Shown here: positions 5,328 to 7,140 of the stretch, piece by piece
Numbering within the stretch: position 1 is the first letter of the stretch
Layout: every line of letters starts with the position of its first letter
Source: Propionibacteriaceae bacterium
Lineage (GTDB): Bacteria; Actinomycetota; Actinomycetes; Propionibacteriales; Propionibacteriaceae
Reading direction: 5' to 3'
NCBI GenBank assembly: GCA_003153855.1
Contig: PMBM01000029.1
Coordinates: forward strand, 15,975-23,114
DNA length: 7,140 bases
Position numbers and translations under genes: made by a program
Notes under the pieces: generated by a model
What the model was told of the DNA's origin: nothing
The model's database searches: none
The model's input: only the letters and a program-made list of their open reading frames with translations

Positions 5328-6491
5328 ATGCGGATCCTGATCGCCAGCGACACCTTCCCACCTCACATCAACGGCGCCGCTCGTTTCTCGGAGCGGCTCG
5401 GCCAGGGCCTCGTACGTCGTGGCCACGAGGTGCACCAGTGCGCTCCTTCGACGAGCTTCCGTAACTTCACCGAAGTGGTCGAGGGCGTCTCCATCCACCG
5501 CATCAGGTCTTTCCCGTTCTACGCGCTCGACGACTTCCGCTGGGTAGCGCCATGGGACGCCTACCCGGAGATGGCAGGCATCGTCGCCGAGGTGAAGCCT
5601 GACGTCATCCACATCCAGAACAGCGCGTACGTGGGTCGGTCCGCCGCCCTCCAGGCCACGCGGCACGCGATCCCGCTCGTGGCGACGAACCACTTCATGC
5701 CCGAGAACGTGATGAAGCAGCTGCCGATCCCCAAGGTCCTGCAGCAGGCGGCCACGGCGGCGCTCTTCCGCGACATCAAGCACGTGTACGGCCGCGCGCA
5801 GGTCCTCACCGCGCCGACACCGCGGGCGGTCGCGATCCTCGAGCAGAGCGCGAAGCTGTCGGGGGGCCTCGCGGTCTCCTGCGGTGTCGACACCGCGATC
5901 TACTCGGCGGCCGCTGACGCGGCTCCGGCCCATGACGTGCCAGTGATCCTGTACGTCGGCCGGCTGGATCCCGAGAAGCACATCCACGAGCTCATCGAGG
6001 CTGTTGCAGGGCTGCCGGACAGCGTCCCGTACCGCCTCGAGATCGTCGGCGACGGCATCGAGCACGGACACCTCAGCAAGCTGGCGGCCTCGAAGGGACT
6101 CGGCCCCGACAAGGTGAAGTTCTTCGGCTTCGTCAGCGAGCACGAGCTCGTCGAGGCGTACGGGCGGTGCGACATCTTCTGCATCCCCGGCATCGCCGAG
6201 CTGCAGTCCCTGGTGACGCTGGAGGCCATGAGCGCCGGCAAGCCGGTGGTCGCGGCCAACGCGATGGCACTGCCGCACCTCGTCCACCCGAACGACAACG
6301 GCTGGCTGTACACGCCGGGGGACATCTCCGAGCTTCGCGGCTACCTGGAGAAGCTGCTCACCTCACCCGACGAGCGTCACCGCATGGGACTCGAGTCGCT
6401 GCGGATCGTGGCCAAGCACGGCGTGGACGCGACGCTCGACAAGTACCTGATGCTGTACGACCGGGCGATCGCCTCGGTCAAGGGCGCCTGA
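5328..6491 (+). CDS. Glycosyltransferase family 4 (GT-B fold)
   Basis: A 387-residue retaining glycosyltransferase. The N-terminal acceptor domain begins MRILIASDTFPPHINGAAR (1-19), followed by PDVIHIQN (91-98) and ATNHFMPEN (119-127), where H122 sits at the usual active-site histidine position. The C-terminal nucleotide-sugar domain starts at VILYVGRLDPEKH (206-218); R212 and K217 are the usual phosphate-binding pair. The GT4 EX7E motif is complete at E291 and E299 (AELQSLVTLEAMSAGKPVV). The N-terminal pattern recalls GT4 enzymes that glycosylate membrane lipids (diacylglycerol glucosyltransferases, MgtA-type mannosyltransferases), but donor and acceptor cannot be fixed from sequence. No membrane helix is seen; such enzymes bind the inner leaflet. 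It is the second gene of a pair with the DMT transporter. Its stop is 3 nt from the stop of the convergent downstream gene. Confidence 0.92.
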   Translation: MRILIASDTFPPHINGAARFSERLGQGLVRRGHEVHQCAPSTSFRNFTEVVEGVSIHRIRSFPFYALDDFRWVAPWDAYPEMAGIVAEVKPDVIHIQNSAYVGRSAALQATRHAIPLVATNHFMPENVMKQLPIPKVLQQAATAALFRDIKHVYGRAQVLTAPTPRAVAILEQSAKLSGGLAVSCGVDTAIYSAAADAAPAHDVPVILYVGRLDPEKHIHELIEAVAGLPDSVPYRLEIVGDGIEHGHLSKLAASKGLGPDKVKFFGFVSEHELVEAYGRCDIFCIPGIAELQSLVTLEAMSAGKPVVAANAMALPHLVHPNDNGWLYTPGDISELRGYLEKLLTSPDERHRMGLESLRIVAKHGVDATLDKYLMLYDRAIASVKGA

Positions 6492-6494
6492 TCC

Positions 6495-7140
6495 TCAGGG
6501 CTTGATCGCCAGTCCCGACACCTGGTTCTCCATGGCGTCGAGCATCACGAGCGTTCCGTCACCTCGGTCGATGAGGAACGAGAGCGTGCCCGTCGCGGTC
6601 TGTCCCGGGCCCAGCGTGCCGGTCCGGAGCGTGTTGCTCGAGCTGGTGTCGGGGTAGGCCAGCTTCATGGACGTGTTGTTGTACGCGTAGAACGAGTAGC
6701 GGAACGACCCGGTGGCCACCGTGATCCGTACGGTCAGCACCACGTGGTTCGACGACCACTGCGTGTCCGTGATCTCCCAGGAGCCGGTCGCCGACGAGGT
6801 CTCGAACGCGAGCCCCGGCAGGGTCGCGGAAGCCGAAGGTGTGGCAGCGGGCGTGTCCGCGGCTTTGCGGGAGTAGTAGTCGACCGCCATGAAGCCGCCG
6901 ATGAGCACGGCGAAACCGACGAGGAAGGCGACGAGGCCGCCGACGCGCCGCTTCGGGGGCTTGTAGGTGTCGATCGAGAGGCTCTGCGGCTTCGAGGGGC
7001 CGATGGGCTGGCTGCCGGGCGGGGGAGCGGCCGGCGGAACCACGGATCGCTTGGGGGCGAACGCCGAGTACGGCTGGGCGCCCTGCACCGGATGCTGCTG
7101 CGGTGCCACGTAGGTCTGCTGCTGGTACGGCTGCTGCGGG
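6495..7140 (-). CDS. Single-pass membrane protein with P/Q-rich tail and DUF4352-like outer domain, 5' end outside window
   Basis: The frame is open to the right edge (first full codon at 7139), giving 214 visible residues. The visible order is a Pro/Gln/Tyr-rich segment (1-60, PQQPYQQQTY at the edge), basic residues KRR just before one membrane helix (about 67-86), a short Ala/Thr/Ser/Pro linker, then a beta-rich domain from about 105 to the end. By the positive-inside rule the tail is cytoplasmic and the C-terminal domain is outside. The outer domain has the pattern of telokin-like DUF4352 proteins: GSWEITDTQWSSNHVVLTV, then LGPGQTATGTLSF and a final strand pair. I therefore call it DUF4352-like with low certainty. 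Function is unknown; no catalytic motif is seen. A GTG at 7109 could be a start, but the same composition continues upstream of it, so the true start is probably outside. Confidence 0.72.
   Translation of the reverse strand, partial: PQQPYQQQTYVAPQQHPVQGAQPYSAFAPKRSVVPPAAPPPGSQPIGPSKPQSLSIDTYKPPKRRVGGLVAFLVGFAVLIGGFMAVDYYSRKAADTPAATPSASATLPGLAFETSSATGSWEITDTQWSSNHVVLTVRITVATGSFRYSFYAYNNTSMKLAYPDTSSSNTLRTGTLGPGQTATGTLSFLIDRGDGTLVMLDAMENQVSGLAIKP

Noticed and set aside
4279..5361. 360-residue minus-strand open frame
   Set aside because: It is antisense to the transporter, with composition rich in Arg, Gly, His and Asp and no recognisable domain; a by-product of G/C at third codon positions.
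4971..6287. 438-residue minus-strand open frame
   Set aside because: It is antisense to the glycosyltransferase and transporter, no motif is seen, and the sense-strand genes carry complete family signatures.
1..7140. CRISPR array, tRNA/rRNA, insertion sequence, toxin-antitoxin or phage-defence system
   Set aside because: I saw no spaced repeats, no cloverleaf-like segment, no transposase or nuclease motifs, and no short gene pair of that type on either strand.

Overview
The window is chromosomal DNA from a high-G+C Gram-positive bacterium (Actinomycetota). The evidence is the strong G/C preference at third codon positions, GTG start codons, a DUF1707 protein (a family found mainly in actinobacteria), an actinobacterial-type lipoprotein L,D-transpeptidase and a probable leaderless start. 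The order is less certain. The gene set would suit Propionibacteriales such as Nocardioidaceae, but that is a guess. I see no mobile element, tRNA, rRNA, CRISPR array or phage gene.

Layout. (1) 1-1108, minus: a membrane-bound diguanylate cyclase with about ten transmembrane helices. It is cut by the left edge just after the start of its GGDEF domain. (2) 1109-1357: divergent intergenic region with one small inverted repeat and a -10-like element placed for leaderless transcription. (3) 1358-1780, plus: a DUF1003 two-helix membrane protein. (4) 1781-1865: gap between convergent genes with an imperfect hairpin that may be a terminator. (5) 1866-3148, minus: a probable two-gene operon, DUF1707 membrane protein then aldo/keto reductase, with 2 nt between stop and start. 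(6) 3149-3380: divergent promoter region with a 7-bp inverted repeat and a 10-bp palindrome. (7) 3381-4298, plus: lipoprotein L,D-transpeptidase (peptidoglycan-binding domain plus YkuD domain). (8) 4423-6491, plus: a DMT/EamA-type transporter and a GT4 glycosyltransferase, 5 nt apart, each with a good ribosome binding site. (9) 6495-7140, minus: a type II-oriented membrane protein with a proline/glutamine-rich cytoplasmic tail and a beta-rich outer domain. It runs off the right edge, and its stop lies 3 nt from the glycosyltransferase stop.

The shared theme is the cell envelope: six of the eight genes encode membrane or cell-surface proteins, one encodes an envelope-type glycosyltransferase, and the eighth is a soluble oxidoreductase. 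The L,D-transpeptidase would make 3-3 cross-links in peptidoglycan. The DMT-GT4 pair looks like a synthesis-and-transport module, perhaps for a glycolipid. The diguanylate cyclase would feed c-di-GMP signalling. No pathway joins all the genes, and I judge most of the window to be ordinary core chromosome. The items most worth a second look are the DMT-GT4 pair and the DUF1707-aldo/keto reductase pair.
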